NCBI RefSeq assembly: GCF_024347375.1
Contig: NZ_AP025470.1
Location: forward strand, 1,302,001 to 1,366,000
Length of the DNA: 64,000 nt
Source of the DNA: Vibrio coralliirubri
Lineage (GTDB): Bacteria; Pseudomonadota; Gammaproteobacteria; Enterobacterales; Vibrionaceae
Direction of reading: 5' to 3'
Below the pieces are notes generated by a model, which was not told the origin of the DNA, made no database searches, and saw only the letters and a list, made by a program, of their open reading frames with translations. Numbering within the stretch: position 1 is the first letter of the stretch; every line of letters begins with the position of its first letter. A program made the position numbers and the translations under genes. This document shows, in pieces, positions 18,268 to 26,282 of this stretch.

Positions 18268-19287
18268 ATGTCTGAACTTCATATTAGCCGACCTAAAGTC
18301 TCCACATCGCAGATCAATCCTGCCGTTTCACTGTCGATCATTGTGCCGTTTTACGATGAACAAGAGGTGTTAGAAGAGTTTCATTCTCGCTTAACCAAGG
18401 TGCTGGATAGCTTACCCATCACCAGTGAAATCGTTTATGTCGATGATGGCAGCAAAGACAACAGCTTGGATTTGGTGAGTTCATTTACTTCAATCAATAG
18501 CTCAATTTCTGTGATCGGTTTAAGCCGCAACTTTGGTAAAGAGTCCGCGATGAGTGCTGGCCTCGAACACTGCCGAGGACAAGCCGTGATCTTACTTGAC
18601 GCCGATCTGCAAGATCCGCCCGAGCTGATTCCGCAAATGATTGCCAAATGGCGCGAAGGTTATGACGTCGTCAATATGCAGCGTAGCCAACGTGATGGTG
18701 AAACGTGGTTTAAGAAGTTTTCAGCAGCAAGCTTTTACAAAGTCATGAATGTGGCGGCGAAGATTGATGTTCCAGAAAATGTGGGTGATTTTCGACTGTT
18801 AAGCCGAGAGGTTGTCGACCATATCAACCAACTGCCTGAACGTAACCGTTACATGAAAGGCATCTTTTCATGGCCAGGTTTTAGACAAGCAACGATTCAG
18901 TTTAAGCGCGATGCTCGCTTCTGTGGCGAGACGAAATGGAACTACCTGAAACTCATCGGATTGGCGATGGATGGCATCACATCATTTTCTATCCGCCCAC
19001 TGCGTATTGCGACGGCCGTTGGTGGATTAGTGGCGCTTACCGCTTTTGTGTATGGCGTCTTCATCGTGTTCAAAACCATGATTTTTGGTGAGCCTATTAC
19101 GGGTTACCCATCCATGATGGTGGTCCAACTTGCCCTTGGCGGTATTCAACTTCTGAGTATTGGCTTAATGGGGGAATACATAGGTCGTATTTTCATCGAA
19201 ACCAAGAACCGTCCTTTGTATCTGATTCAATCGGTGGTCGATACCCCAGCATTAAAAACACATTTTAAATTAGAGGAGTCAGCATGA
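18268..19287 (+). CDS. GtrB-like GT2 glycosyltransferase (polyprenyl-phosphate sugar synthase)
   Basis: Family 2 glycosyltransferase of 339 residues that most likely loads a sugar onto undecaprenyl phosphate at the inner membrane. The catalytic domain (about 20-240) has SLSIIVPFYDEQEVL, EIVYVDDGSKDNS, ILLDADLQDPPELIP (DxD type) and RNRYMKGIFSWPGF. Two C-terminal TM helices (about 245-315; GYPSMMVVQLALGGIQLLSI) follow, as in GtrB, ArnC and dolichol-phosphate-mannose synthases. First gene of a three-gene operon whose members overlap; the next ORF begins 4 bp before this stop. Confidence 0.92.
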   Translation: MSELHISRPKVSTSQINPAVSLSIIVPFYDEQEVLEEFHSRLTKVLDSLPITSEIVYVDDGSKDNSLDLVSSFTSINSSISVIGLSRNFGKESAMSAGLEHCRGQAVILLDADLQDPPELIPQMIAKWREGYDVVNMQRSQRDGETWFKKFSAASFYKVMNVAAKIDVPENVGDFRLLSREVVDHINQLPERNRYMKGIFSWPGFRQATIQFKRDARFCGETKWNYLKLIGLAMDGITSFSIRPLRIATAVGGLVALTAFVYGVFIVFKTMIFGEPITGYPSMMVVQLALGGIQLLSIGLMGEYIGRIFIETKNRPLYLIQSVVDTPALKTHFKLEESA

Positions 19288-20771
19288 GCCTGAACCGAAC
19301 GCACCTATGGTATTTGTTGGCTTTTGCATTGGTTCTAAGGCTCTTATCTCTGGCGACATACCCTTTAATGGACACTACGGAAGCGCGCTACGGTGAAATG
19401 GCTCGCTTGATGGTAGAAACCGGCAATTGGTTAACCCCTCAATTTGATTACGGCATCCCTTTCTGGGGTAAACCACCGTTGTTCACATGGATGAGTGCGG
19501 CGGGGATTGAGCTGTTTGGTTTGAGTGAGTTTGCTGTGCGTGCACCACACTGGCTAGCAGGTTTCGCGACGATTCTGTTAGTTGCGTACATGGCCAAGCG
19601 TACCGGACAAAGTGCCTTGGTGGCGTCTGTGGTATTGGCGACATGTGGGATTTTCTCTATTGCGGCGGGTGCTGTGATGACCGACATGGCGTTAACGTTA
19701 GCGATGACCATTGCCATGTTAGGTTTTTATCTATGTTGGTTAGGAGGAGAGGGTTCACAGGGAGAAGGCAGTGCGAAGACTAATCGATCTTGGGGCTATG
19801 TCGGTTTCATTGGTTTAGCACTAGGCTTGCTGGCAAAAGGGCCGGTAGCGATTGTGATCATGGGTATCGCTGTTTTCCCTTGGTTAGTATTGCAACATGG
19901 CTTCTTTGGCGCTTTCAAAGTGTTATGGCAACGCTTTCCACTGTTGTCTGGCTTAGGTGTGATGCTGGCGATTGCCTTGCCTTGGTACATCATGGCTGAA
20001 ATGGCAACACCGGGCTTTATCGATTACTTTATTGTTGGCGAGCACTTTAAGCGTTTTGTTGTGAGTGGTTGGGAAGGGGATCTTTATGGTTCGGCCCATA
20101 ATGAAACAAGAGGAATGATTTGGGTTTTCTGGATTCAAGCGGCTGCGCCGTGGTCGATTGTGTTGCCTATTTTGACTTTTGCTCGTCGTAAGAAAATCGC
20201 AGAAGTTAACGCTGAACATAATGGGTTATTTTCATTCCTTGTGTGTTGGTTAGTCTCTCCTCTAATTCTTTTCACTATGGCGGGTAATATTCTTCCTGCG
20301 TATGTGTTGCCGGGTATTCCGGCCCTTGGCTTGTTGGTTGCTATACTCATAATTGAAAAAGATAAGAAGTGGTTTTCGAGTGTGGCTTTGGTGCTACCTG
20401 TGCTGTTAATGATTGCGATGGTCTACTTGAATTTAGGTAAAGCGAACGAGAAAAGTGACCGCATTATTTTTGAGCAGATTACGGATGAAGCGCCGAGCTT
20501 TTATGTAGGTAAACGACCATTCTCTGGGCAATTTTACAGTCATGGTCAAGCGAAAAAACTTCTCGATATCGAGCAGCTAGATGGCATTGATAAGTTCTAT
20601 CTGATTGGTAAAAGATCTGAAGTGGAAACCAAGATTAAAGACAACGCGTTAACCTGTATTTTAGAGCCGACGGTGAAAATAAAGCGTGCTTTATTCAGTT
20701 GTCATAGCCAAAACATTAAACCAAATTTATCGTTGAGTCATATTCGAAGTGAAAGTGATGTCCAGCGTTAA
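19284..20771 (+). CDS. ArnT-like GT39 membrane glycosyltransferase
   Basis: Polytopic GT-C enzyme of 495 residues with 10-12 hydrophobic segments. The first periplasmic loop has the ArnT/PMT signature PLMDTTEARYGEMARLM with acidic catalytic residues, then FWGKPPLFTWM, as in L-Ara4N transferase ArnT. ArnT-family enzymes move a sugar from undecaprenyl phosphate to lipid A or another acceptor on the periplasmic side. With the GT2 gene before it and the GtrA gene after it, a complete make-flip-transfer path is present. The sugar and acceptor are unknown. The C-terminal soluble tail (about 390-495) is short. Confidence 0.9.
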   Translation: MSLNRTHLWYLLAFALVLRLLSLATYPLMDTTEARYGEMARLMVETGNWLTPQFDYGIPFWGKPPLFTWMSAAGIELFGLSEFAVRAPHWLAGFATILLVAYMAKRTGQSALVASVVLATCGIFSIAAGAVMTDMALTLAMTIAMLGFYLCWLGGEGSQGEGSAKTNRSWGYVGFIGLALGLLAKGPVAIVIMGIAVFPWLVLQHGFFGAFKVLWQRFPLLSGLGVMLAIALPWYIMAEMATPGFIDYFIVGEHFKRFVVSGWEGDLYGSAHNETRGMIWVFWIQAAAPWSIVLPILTFARRKKIAEVNAEHNGLFSFLVCWLVSPLILFTMAGNILPAYVLPGIPALGLLVAILIIEKDKKWFSSVALVLPVLLMIAMVYLNLGKANEKSDRIIFEQITDEAPSFYVGKRPFSGQFYSHGQAKKLLDIEQLDGIDKFYLIGKRSEVETKIKDNALTCILEPTVKIKRALFSCHSQNIKPNLSLSHIRSESDVQR

Positions 20772-21222
20772 CTCAAGGCTAAGAATGTTCAATAATAAGC
20801 TTCAAACACACAATCAGAGGTTACAGTCTCACCACAAGATGGTTCGATTTGCGGTGGTCGGCGTTGGGGGATTTGTTGTTGATTGCTCTGTGTTTGCGTT
20901 GCTGCATTACGTTATTGGACTGCCGTTGATGAGTGCTCGAATTGGCTCTTTCATCGTTGCTGCAACGACAACTTGGTTTGGTAATCGAGTGCTGACCTTT
21001 GAGTTCAAAGGTCAGGGGAGTTGGTCAGAAAAGCTGATTCAGTGGCAAAAGTTCATGTTTTCAGCATCGATATCGGCGATTCCTAATTTGCTGTGCTTTA
21101 AGTTGATGACTGAATTGCTGCCTGCATTTACTGGGGCTGTGTTTATCGCAATGGCGGTTGGTATCTTGGTGGGCATGGTCACGAACTATTTGTTTAGTCA
21201 GTATTGGGTCTTCACCCGTTAA
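20758..21222 (+). CDS. GtrA-family membrane protein (probable lipid-linked sugar flippase)
   Basis: Inner-membrane protein of 154 residues with four TM helices. It begins with a short basic tail, then FAVVGVGGFVVDCSVFALLH, and later TTTWFGNRVLTFEF and VTNYLFSQYWVF; these are the conserved GtrA motifs. GtrA proteins are thought to flip undecaprenyl-phosphate sugars. It overlaps the GT39 gene by 14 bp, which implies translational coupling. A start at GTG 20749 is also possible. Last gene of the operon before a terminator. Confidence 0.88.
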   Translation: MSSVNSRLRMFNNKLQTHNQRLQSHHKMVRFAVVGVGGFVVDCSVFALLHYVIGLPLMSARIGSFIVAATTTWFGNRVLTFEFKGQGSWSEKLIQWQKFMFSASISAIPNLLCFKLMTELLPAFTGAVFIAMAVGILVGMVTNYLFSQYWVFTR

Positions 21223-21242
21223 GCTCCCTAGTAGCAGACACA

Positions 21243-21271
21243 AAAAAGCGCAGCTATAATAGCTGCGCTTT
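21243..21271. terminator. Bidirectional terminator between the glycosyltransferase operon and ygiQ
   Basis: AAAGCGCAGCTAT and ATAGCTGCGCTTT form a long stem, with A- and T-rich flanks on both sides. Confidence 0.85.
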
Positions 21272-21308
21272 GTGTTTTTACGATAGCGAAGTCAATCGGT
21301 TCGCGATA

Positions 21309-23699
21309 TTAGCGTTGTGCTGCGCGCTGGCGGTTCTTGCCGTTAGCCGCAGGTTTGCCACCTTGACCATTGCCCGATTTATTGCGGTTTGGTTTGCCGT
21401 TTCCGCCGCCATTACCTTGTGATTGCTGACCACCAGGTCCTTTCTTAATGAAGCCCGTAGCTGGTTTACGACCATTGCCATTACCGCCACCTTGGTTAGC
21501 ATTACCTTGGTTACCGTTGCTGTTACCAGTCGGCTTCTTGCCACCCGGTTTTTTACCAGAGTGGTTACGTGGGCTTTCGCCACCAAGACCTGGCTGAGAC
21601 TTACTGTGCTTAGTCGCAAAGCGCTGTGAACCGTGACGACCAGACTTACGACGTTGTGCAGGTGTTTGTGCATCAAAGTCTTCTGCTGGTACTAGGCAGT
21701 TTGCTTTGTCACCAATTAGGTGCTGTTTACCCATGCTGATCAGCGCTTCACGGATGATTTTCCAGTTTTCAGGGTCGTGGTAACGAAGCAGTGCTTTATG
21801 CAGACGACGTTGACGATCACCTTTCGGTACTGGAACATCTTCACGCTTCTTATATTTCACGCGTTTCAGAGGATTGGTCTCTGAGTAGTACATCGACGTT
21901 GCATTACACATTGGCGATGGGTAGAAGTTCTGTACTTGGTCACACTCGTAATTGTGCTTTTTCAGCCACATTGCAAGGTTAAGCATGTCTTCATCTTCTG
22001 TGCCCGGGTGAGCAGAGATGAAGTAAGGAATTAGGTACTGTTTTTTACCGGCTTCAGCGCTGTACTTCTCGAACATCTCTTTGAAACGATCGTAAGTGCC
22101 CATGCCCGGTTTCATCATCAGATCCAGTGGGCCTTTTTCAGTATGCTCTGGAGCAATCTTCAAGTAACCACCAACGTGGTGAGTCACAAGCTCACGAACG
22201 TATTCTGGAGATTCAATCGCTAAGTCGTAACGTACACCAGAAGCGATCATGATCTTCTTAACGCCCGGTACTTTTCTCGCAGAGCGGTACAGGTCAATGG
22301 TGTGTTGATGGTCTGTGTTTAGCTTTTCACAGATTTTCGGGAACACACATGATGGACGACGACAGTTAATTTCAGCTTTTGGATCTGAACAACCTAAACG
22401 GTACATGTTCGCCGTAGGGCCGCCCAAATCTGAAATAGTACCTGTGAAGCCCGGCACTTTATCTTTAATGTCTTCGATTTCATCCAAGATAGATTCTTTC
22501 GAACGGTTCTGAATGATACGACCTTCGTGCTCTGTGATTGAACAGAAAGAACAACCACCAAAACAACCACGCATGATGTTAACCGAGGTTTTGATCATGT
22601 CGTATGCTGGGATTTTCGCTTTGCCGTACATCGGGTGCGGAACACGCTTGTAAGCAAGGCCAAATACGTAGTCCATTTCTTCTGTGGTCAATGGAATTGG
22701 CGCTTGGTTAACCCAAAGTTCGCGATCACCGTGACGTTGAATCAGAGCACGACCTGAGTACGGGTTTGTCTCGAGGTGCAGGATACGGCTAGCGTGAGCG
22801 TAAAGAATACGGTCATTGTTTAGCTTTTCGTAACCTGGGATACGAACCGCTGTAGTTTTTGCATCGTGACGAGAAGGGCGAATAGTAATAGGTTGCGCTT
22901 TTACTTCTTCTTTTTCGTCTTTCTTGGTATCACACTGGGTTTCAACTTCGTACGGGTTCACCGGAACATACGCTTTGTTCGGTTTTTCGATACGAGAAGA
23001 GTCAATGATCTTGAAGCCTTCAGGGGCCGCAGGAAGATTGATAGCAGTACCGCGGATATTGGTCAGCGTAGACATATCCTCACCATCGGCAATGCGGTGT
23101 GCTACTTCAACCAGTGCACGCTCAGCGTTACCAAAAAGAAGAATGTCAGCTTTTGCATCAAACAATACAGAGCGGCGAACTTTATCTGACCAGTAATCGT
23201 AGTGAGCCACACGACGCAAGCTCGCTTCAATACCACCAAGCACGATTGGCGTGCCTTTGTAAGCTTCACGACAACGTTGAGAATAAACCAGAGTTGCACG
23301 ATCAGGACGCTTGCCACCTTCATTGTTTGGTGTGTAAGCATCATCGTGACGTAATTTGCGATCAGAGGTGTAGCGGTTGATCATGGAGTCCATGTTACCC
23401 GCTGTGATGCCGAAGAATAGGTTAGGTTTACCTAGCTTCATGAAGGCGTCTTTATTGTCCCACTTTGGTTGAGCAATAATGCCCACGCGGAAACCTTGAG
23501 CTTCAAGCAGACGGCCGATGATAGCCATACCAAAGCTCGGGTGATCGACATACGCGTCACCAGTTACAATAATAATGTCACAGCTATCCCATCCAAGAGC
23601 ATCCATCTCCTTTCTACTGGTAGGCAAAAAGGGTGCAGTTCCGTAGCACTCGGCCCAGTATTTTTTGTGTTCGTGAATAGGAGTGATATCGCTGTACAT
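21309..23699 (-). CDS. YgiQ-family radical SAM protein
   Basis: Radical SAM protein of 796 residues. The [4Fe-4S]/SAM cluster motif is [11 protein letters not shown] near residue 378, within a core of about 365-640; the N-terminal region has [16 protein letters not shown] and [18 protein letters not shown], typical of YgiQ. The C-terminal 90-100 residues are a low-complexity Gly/Asn/Lys/Gln tail that could bind nucleic acid. The function of YgiQ is unassigned; earlier databases call it UPF0313. An in-frame ATG at 23699 with GAGG upstream gives the conserved start. It is monocistronic. Confidence 0.92.
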   Translation of the reverse strand: MYSDITPIHEHKKYWAECYGTAPFLPTSRKEMDALGWDSCDIIIVTGDAYVDHPSFGMAIIGRLLEAQGFRVGIIAQPKWDNKDAFMKLGKPNLFFGITAGNMDSMINRYTSDRKLRHDDAYTPNNEGGKRPDRATLVYSQRCREAYKGTPIVLGGIEASLRRVAHYDYWSDKVRRSVLFDAKADILLFGNAERALVEVAHRIADGEDMSTLTNIRGTAINLPAAPEGFKIIDSSRIEKPNKAYVPVNPYEVETQCDTKKDEKEEVKAQPITIRPSRHDAKTTAVRIPGYEKLNNDRILYAHASRILHLETNPYSGRALIQRHGDRELWVNQAPIPLTTEEMDYVFGLAYKRVPHPMYGKAKIPAYDMIKTSVNIMRGCFGGCSFCSITEHEGRIIQNRSKESILDEIEDIKDKVPGFTGTISDLGGPTANMYRLGCSDPKAEINCRRPSCVFPKICEKLNTDHQHTIDLYRSARKVPGVKKIMIASGVRYDLAIESPEYVRELVTHHVGGYLKIAPEHTEKGPLDLMMKPGMGTYDRFKEMFEKYSAEAGKKQYLIPYFISAHPGTEDEDMLNLAMWLKKHNYECDQVQNFYPSPMCNATSMYYSETNPLKRVKYKKREDVPVPKGDRQRRLHKALLRYHDPENWKIIREALISMGKQHLIGDKANCLVPAEDFDAQTPAQRRKSGRHGSQRFATKHSKSQPGLGGESPRNHSGKKPGGKKPTGNSNGNQGNANQGGGNGNGRKPATGFIKKGPGGQQSQGNGGGNGKPNRNKSGNGQGGKPAANGKNRQRAAQR

Positions 23700-23936
23700 A
23701 TTTCAACCTCTGATTTTTGAGGCGGGAATTATAGCGGCATGAGCCTAGACTAGCCAGTAGAACATGCCCCTGTTAGTTCTGGTGTCTTTCGTCTTTTTAC
23801 GGTAAATGGCGACAAAAGAGCCATACAACAGCATAGTTGAAGCCTTGAATAACGTCGCTAATTTGTGATTTTGATTAGTGTTCGCAGCAGTTTTTGATAT
23901 TATTCGCAAAAATAAGTCTGAAGAAGTAGATCCACA

Positions 23937-24617
23937 ATGGTCGAAACGTTATTAGTACAATTTGCTCCGATGCTTTTAGGAGCCCAACTGATCTTAACCC
24001 TTATCTTGGTGAAAGGGGATATTTGTCCGGGACAGCGTGGTCGTATCCACAAGATGTTACCTGCGATTGGCGTGCTGTGGCTTGCCGTTGCCTCAGTAAA
24101 AATTGAAGCCTTTCTGGTCGTGTTTGCGATCTTTTATTTCTATTCTCAAGTTCAAACCAAGAAGACACGTGATTCTGGTCCTATTTGGGTGATGTACTTA
24201 GCTTGTGGTTTGGCATTGTCTTACGTGGCTATTCAAGCGACGGAACAAGCAACTACCGTTGGTATCATCACTACTGTATTGCTAGTGGCACTGTTAGGCT
24301 CAGCGTTTGGTCATTTGCTACTGACGATTGCAAGAACGCGCTTACAGGCATTTCACCGAGTTCTGCCCGTTGTTGGTGTGCTGACGGGGATGTTGGTGGT
24401 TTTGGCGACAGTCGTGAGTGTTTATTCTCTGTCTGAAGCTCAACTAGAGCCTGTGATTTCAACGCTACTGTTCAGCTTTGCTTTGTTAATCTCCGCTATC
24501 GTGGTTTGGTGTTGGCATTTACTGTTCGTTAAAACCCCTGAAAAACTGCAACTGACGATTTCGTTACTGATGTTATTGGCTGCGGCTGTCGGTTTAACGC
24601 CAGTTTGGGCACTTTAA
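23937..24617 (+). CDS. Conserved polytopic membrane protein, function unknown
   Basis: A 226-residue protein consisting almost entirely of seven hydrophobic helices separated by short charged turns (GDICPGQRGRIHK, QVQTKKTRDS, ARTRLQAFHR). I recognise no catalytic motif or named family. It begins at an ATG preceded by a GAAGAAG-type RBS. It is monocistronic between ygiQ (divergent) and the DUF4250 gene. The even codon usage and clear TM periodicity make it a real gene. Confidence 0.72.
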   Translation: MVETLLVQFAPMLLGAQLILTLILVKGDICPGQRGRIHKMLPAIGVLWLAVASVKIEAFLVVFAIFYFYSQVQTKKTRDSGPIWVMYLACGLALSYVAIQATEQATTVGIITTVLLVALLGSAFGHLLLTIARTRLQAFHRVLPVVGVLTGMLVVLATVVSVYSLSEAQLEPVISTLLFSFALLISAIVVWCWHLLFVKTPEKLQLTISLLMLLAAAVGLTPVWAL

Positions 24618-24749
24618 CCGCGCACTTTCATTAATTACGTACGCTCATTAATCACGCATTCTCTTTAAGAAGTGTGATCAGTTTTTTAGCATGGCGTTGG
24701 TAAGCGTTCTAAACTTAATTCTAGTCGGTGTGTTCGTAAGGAGTACGAG

Positions 24750-24950
24750 ATGGATTTAAGCAACGTCAAAGGTTTCGATAGCATTATCTTGCTGGGAATC
24801 GTGAATGAAAAACTTCGCCTAGAGTGCGATAGCTTTGAAGAGCTGATCAGTATGTATGAAATGGATATAGAAAGTGTCGTGGGCAAGCTCGATATGCTTG
24901 GCTATCAATACGACCCATTGACTAACCAGTTTAAGTCTTATCCAAGATAG
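24750..24950 (+). CDS. Small DUF4250-domain protein
   Basis: A 66-residue acidic soluble protein (LECDSFEELISMYEMDIESV, then KLDMLGYQYDP) that fits the DUF4250 family, known in Vibrio and some Firmicutes but of unknown function. An excellent RBS (AAGGAG) 8 nt before ATG 24750 and a strong terminator 50 bp after the stop show that it is a real single-gene unit. Confidence 0.82.
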   Translation: MDLSNVKGFDSIILLGIVNEKLRLECDSFEELISMYEMDIESVVGKLDMLGYQYDPLTNQFKSYPR

Positions 24951-24998
24951 GCTATTTTCGCGAATCAACAGATATCGAAAATTATCGGTACTGAAACT

Positions 24999-25029
24999 AA
25001 AAAGTCACAGATTATCTGTGACTTTTTTT
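24999..25029 (+). terminator. Terminator after the DUF4250 gene
   Basis: AAAAAGTCACAGAT and ATCTGTGACTTTTTTT pair almost completely and end in seven T; the A tract could also serve metR on the other strand. Confidence 0.88.
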
Positions 25030-25089
25030 GTTTCTGGCGTTTGTCTATCCGATTTAACAATGGCTTAAGCTAGCCCAATAATGAACCTC

Positions 25090-26001
25090 TTAAACGACCT
25101 CGATACCATCTAAGTGACTCTTACTCTGCTGTCTTGCTGTGCTAAAGAAAGCCTGTAGGTAACGTTTGTCTTTTTCTGAGTTTCTTACCGCTGCAAATAG
25201 TCTTCTTGAAAGCCCTTTACCTAACGGCTTGCTGGCTATCAAACCTTGTCTTGAGAACTCACTGATCGCCCAGTTTGGTAATGCCGCGACCCCTAAACCC
25301 GCTGATACCATTTGCACCAACATCAAGGTGTTGTCTGCTTGTTTCCACTTCTTAGGTTCCACACCAGCAGGTTGCAAAAAGTGTTTCACGACGTCTAAAC
25401 GTTGTTTTTGAACAGGATAGGAGAGCATAGTGAGATCGCTAAGATCTTGCGGATCAATGCTCGCTTTATCGGCCAAAGGCGAGTTGATCGCGGTGATAAG
25501 GCGCATCTCAAAATCGAAAAGCGGTTCATAATGAACTTCAGAACGAGGCTGTATATCTGAGGTGATCACCAAGTCGAGTTCACCAGCCATTAATGCCGGT
25601 AGCGGTTCAAAACCAAAACCTGACGAGAAATCTAAGGTCACGCTTGGCCATGCAACTTGATATTCCTTCAAAGCGGGCATTAGCCATTGGAAGCATGAGT
25701 GACACTCAATCGCCATGTGCAATCGACCATTCACATCCTCTTTCAGGCTCGCCAACTCATTCTCTGCTTTAGCGATTCTTGGCTGTATCTCATCTGCGAG
25801 CTTAAGCAAGATCTCACCCTCAGAGGTGAATTTCACTGGCCTAGTTTTACGCAGGAAAAGTTGACCACCAATACGTGCCTCTAGGTCTTTCAATTGGTGT
25901 GAAAGTGCCGACTGAGTCAGGTGAAGAGAGGTTGCAGTCGCTGTCAGTGAGCCGCTGTCTCTTAAGGTAGTTAATGTTCGAAGGTGTTTAAGCTCTATCA
26001 T
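25090..26001 (-). CDS. metR: MetR, LysR-type activator of methionine genes
   Basis: Homocysteine-responsive LysR regulator that activates metE and other methionine genes. The 303-residue protein has the MetR-type HTH (SLTATATSLHLTQSALSHQL) and effector domain (AIECHSCFQWLMPAL, ASGGF-like loop, MVSAGLGVAALPNWA). It is divergent from metE across a 280-bp region that holds candidate MetR and MetJ sites. The same metR-metE arrangement is found in E. coli and V. cholerae. Confidence 0.94.
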   Translation of the reverse strand: MIELKHLRTLTTLRDSGSLTATATSLHLTQSALSHQLKDLEARIGGQLFLRKTRPVKFTSEGEILLKLADEIQPRIAKAENELASLKEDVNGRLHMAIECHSCFQWLMPALKEYQVAWPSVTLDFSSGFGFEPLPALMAGELDLVITSDIQPRSEVHYEPLFDFEMRLITAINSPLADKASIDPQDLSDLTMLSYPVQKQRLDVVKHFLQPAGVEPKKWKQADNTLMLVQMVSAGLGVAALPNWAISEFSRQGLIASKPLGKGLSRRLFAAVRNSEKDKRYLQAFFSTARQQSKSHLDGIEVV

Positions 26002-26074
26002 GAGTATTCCTCATATTCCCTAAGCCAATTCAATATTTCTTAATAATCACCCTACGGGTTTTTTTATCATTTGT

Positions 26075-26098
26075 AAACGTCTAGATGTCCAGATGGAT
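26075..26098. promoter_or_regulatory. Three tandem met boxes (MetJ operator)
   Basis: AAACGTCT, AGATGTCC and AGATGGAT lie head to tail at 8-bp steps. Each matches the MetJ consensus AGACGTCT at 5-7 of 8 positions. It sits about 75 bp before the metR start in the metR-metE region. Confidence 0.65.
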
Positions 26099-26106
26099 TT
26101 GGTTTG

Positions 26107-26159
26107 TTCATCTTCGTTCCGTTCAAGATGAATATTTTTAATAAACAAGATGAATATTT
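26107..26159. promoter_or_regulatory. Putative MetR binding region: inverted and direct repeats
   Basis: TTCATCTT (26107) and AAGATGAA (26125) are a perfect inverted repeat. AAGATGAATATTT occurs twice, at 26125 and 26147, 22 bp apart (about two helical turns). TGAA/TTCA half-sites fit the known MetR target type; assignment to MetR is inferred from position. Confidence 0.55.
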
Positions 26160-26195
26160 GGACGTTGTTCATCGTTCAGATTAGGTGGATAGTTT

Positions 26196-26211
26196 AGCCA
26201 TCCAGACGCCT
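26196..26211. promoter_or_regulatory. Second MetJ-type met-box pair before metE
   Basis: AGCCATCC and AGACGCCT are adjacent 8-mers resembling AGACGTCT, about 70 bp before the metE start. Confidence 0.5.
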
Positions 26212-26282
26212 TTTTGTGAAAGTAAAAACCATGACAGGCAGTCTGAACAGAAACTAACAAATATTGAATAAGGAACAGGCTC

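Noticed and set aside
21278..21676. 132-residue minus-strand frame rich in Val, Leu and Ala
   Set aside because: It is a shadow of the low-complexity 3' end of ygiQ in another frame.
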